From assembly GCA_902826575.1 (NCBI GenBank), contig CADEFJ010000002.1, positions 1 through 34,770 on the forward strand: 34,770 nucleotides of DNA. Reading direction: 5' to 3'. This document shows, in pieces, positions 34,067 through 34,770 of the stretch. The notes below the pieces were generated by a model. The model saw nothing but the letters and a program-made list of their open reading frames with translations. It was not told the DNA's origin and ran no database searches. The first letter of the stretch is position 1. Each line of letters begins with the position of its first letter. The stretch is from an uncultured Pseudomonadota bacterium. Its GTDB lineage: Bacteria > Pseudomonadota > Gammaproteobacteria > Steroidobacterales > Steroidobacteraceae. A program made the position numbers and the translations under genes.

Positions 34067-34546
34067 ATGACCGTCAACGCGACATTCATAGGGCAGATGG
34101 TCGTCTTTGCGATCCTGCTCTGGTTCTTCTGGAAGTTCGTGGTACCGCCGCTTGCGCGGGCGAACACGGACCGCCAGAAGAAGATCGCCGAGGGCCTCGC
34201 GGCCGCCGAGCGTGGCCAGAAGGATCTCGAGGAGGCGAAGTCACGCGCCGACGCCGTGGTGCGCGAGGCGCGTGAGCGCGCGAACCAGGTGCTCGAGCAG
34301 GCAAACCGCCGCTCGAACGAGATGATCGACACGGCCAAGCAGTCTGCCAGTGCCGAAGGCGACCGCCTGCTCGCGAATGCGCGGGCCGAGGCCGCCAACG
34401 AAACCGCGCGGGCGCGCGATGCACTGCGCGGCGAAGTCGGCGCGCTGGCCGTCGCGGGCGCATCGCGCCTGCTCGGTCGCGAGATCGACGCGAAGGCGCA
34501 CCAGAAGCTGCTCGACGAGCTGGCCGAGGAGATCGTGCGTGGCTGA
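34067..34546 (+). CDS. atpF: F0F1 ATP synthase subunit b
   Basis: The peripheral stalk subunit, 159 residues. An N-terminal transmembrane helix ([22 protein letters not shown]) is followed by a long charged helix with Ala-rich heptads (about 35-140) that dimerises and contacts F1 through the delta subunit. GAAGGAG precedes the ATG. The 3' end overlaps the atpH start by 8 bp. Confidence 0.95.
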   Translation: MTVNATFIGQMVVFAILLWFFWKFVVPPLARANTDRQKKIAEGLAAAERGQKDLEEAKSRADAVVREARERANQVLEQANRRSNEMIDTAKQSASAEGDRLLANARAEAANETARARDALRGEVGALAVAGASRLLGREIDAKAHQKLLDELAEEIVRG

Positions 34547-34770
34547 AGTCGCGACCATCGCGCGGCCCTACGCGCGCGCGGCGTTCGAGTACGCGCAGGA
34601 TGCCAAGGCGCTGGCGCGCTGGGGCGACCTGCTCGACACGGCCGCCGCTGTCGCCGCGCAGCCGGGCTTCGGCGCCCTGATCGGCAATCCGAGGGTGAGC
34701 TCCGCTGCGCTCGCCGATCTCGTGCTCGACATCGCCGGTGACAAGGCGGATGCGCACGGCCGCAATTTCG
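34539..34770 (+). CDS. atpH: F0F1 ATP synthase subunit delta (partial, cut by window end)
   Basis: The first 77 codons of the delta subunit that joins the b stalk to F1. The N-terminus [20 protein letters not shown] and the following [17 protein letters not shown] match the delta N-terminal helical domain. The start is a GTG at 34539 overlapping atpF, and no stop appears before the window ends. The gene order I-B-E-F-H is the usual one, so atpAGDC is expected beyond the edge. Confidence 0.92.
   Translation, partial: MAEVATIARPYARAAFEYAQDAKALARWGDLLDTAAAVAAQPGFGALIGNPRVSSAALADLVLDIAGDKADAHGRNF

Overview
The window is gene-dense, GC-rich bacterial chromosome, roughly two thirds G+C by eye. It carries about 40 genes with short gaps and many start/stop overlaps. 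Gene content and protein style point to a gammaproteobacterium: an E. coli-like DedA, the rsmG-parA-parB-atpIBEFH block, dtd next to tatABC, a dihaem cytochrome c4, and a TTG/GTG-rich start set. A Steroidobacter/Nevskia/Xanthomonadales-type relative is my inference from GC and gene style, not something proven here.

Layout. 0.1-2.0 kb (+): carboxyl-terminal protease and DedA. 2.0-5.2 kb (-): a nitrilase-fold protein with a degenerate active site, a short-chain dehydrogenase and an MFS transporter, probably one operon. 5.3-6.6 kb: a MAPEG protein (-) diverging from an SRPBCC protein and a YvlD-like membrane protein (+). 6.6-11.5 kb (-): a colinear run of OPT transporter, hot-dog thioesterase, DinB-like protein, Ogt-type methyltransferase, GFA-type zinc protein and EamA transporter. 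11.5-13.3 kb: an accessory patch with a lower-GC PIN-like gene and an ArsN2-like acetyltransferase, with partial attC-like sequences near both 3' ends. 13.3-17.2 kb (-): POT-family peptide transporter, translationally coupled M2 (ACE-like) lipoprotein peptidase, and an unknown protein. 17.3-19.3 kb (-): dtd, tatA, tatB, tatC. 19.4-20.0 kb (+): cytochrome c4. 20.0-21.9 kb (-): S9 peptidase. 21.9-28.3 kb (+): exported or anchored NAD(P)-binding protein, metallo-beta-lactamase-fold protein, AcuI-like reductase, then prpB, prpC, prpD (2-methylcitrate cycle). 28.3-32.3 kb (+): rsmG, a gluzincin-like metalloprotease/TPR protein, parA, parB. 32.3-34.8 kb (+): a perfect 31-bp inverted repeat, a strong sigma70-type promoter, and atpI, atpB, atpE, atpF, atpH, the last cut by the window end.

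Two physiological themes recur. Peptide use is represented by an M2 dipeptidyl-carboxypeptidase coupled to a POT importer, an OPT transporter and an S9 peptidase. Propionyl-CoA handling is represented by an AcuI-like acrylyl-CoA reductase followed by prpBCD. The points most worth following up are the nitrilase-fold protein that has lost two of its three catalytic residues, the palindromic element between parB and the atp promoter, and the cassette-like patch at 11.5-13.3 kb. No rRNA, tRNA, CRISPR array or intact insertion sequence was recognised.
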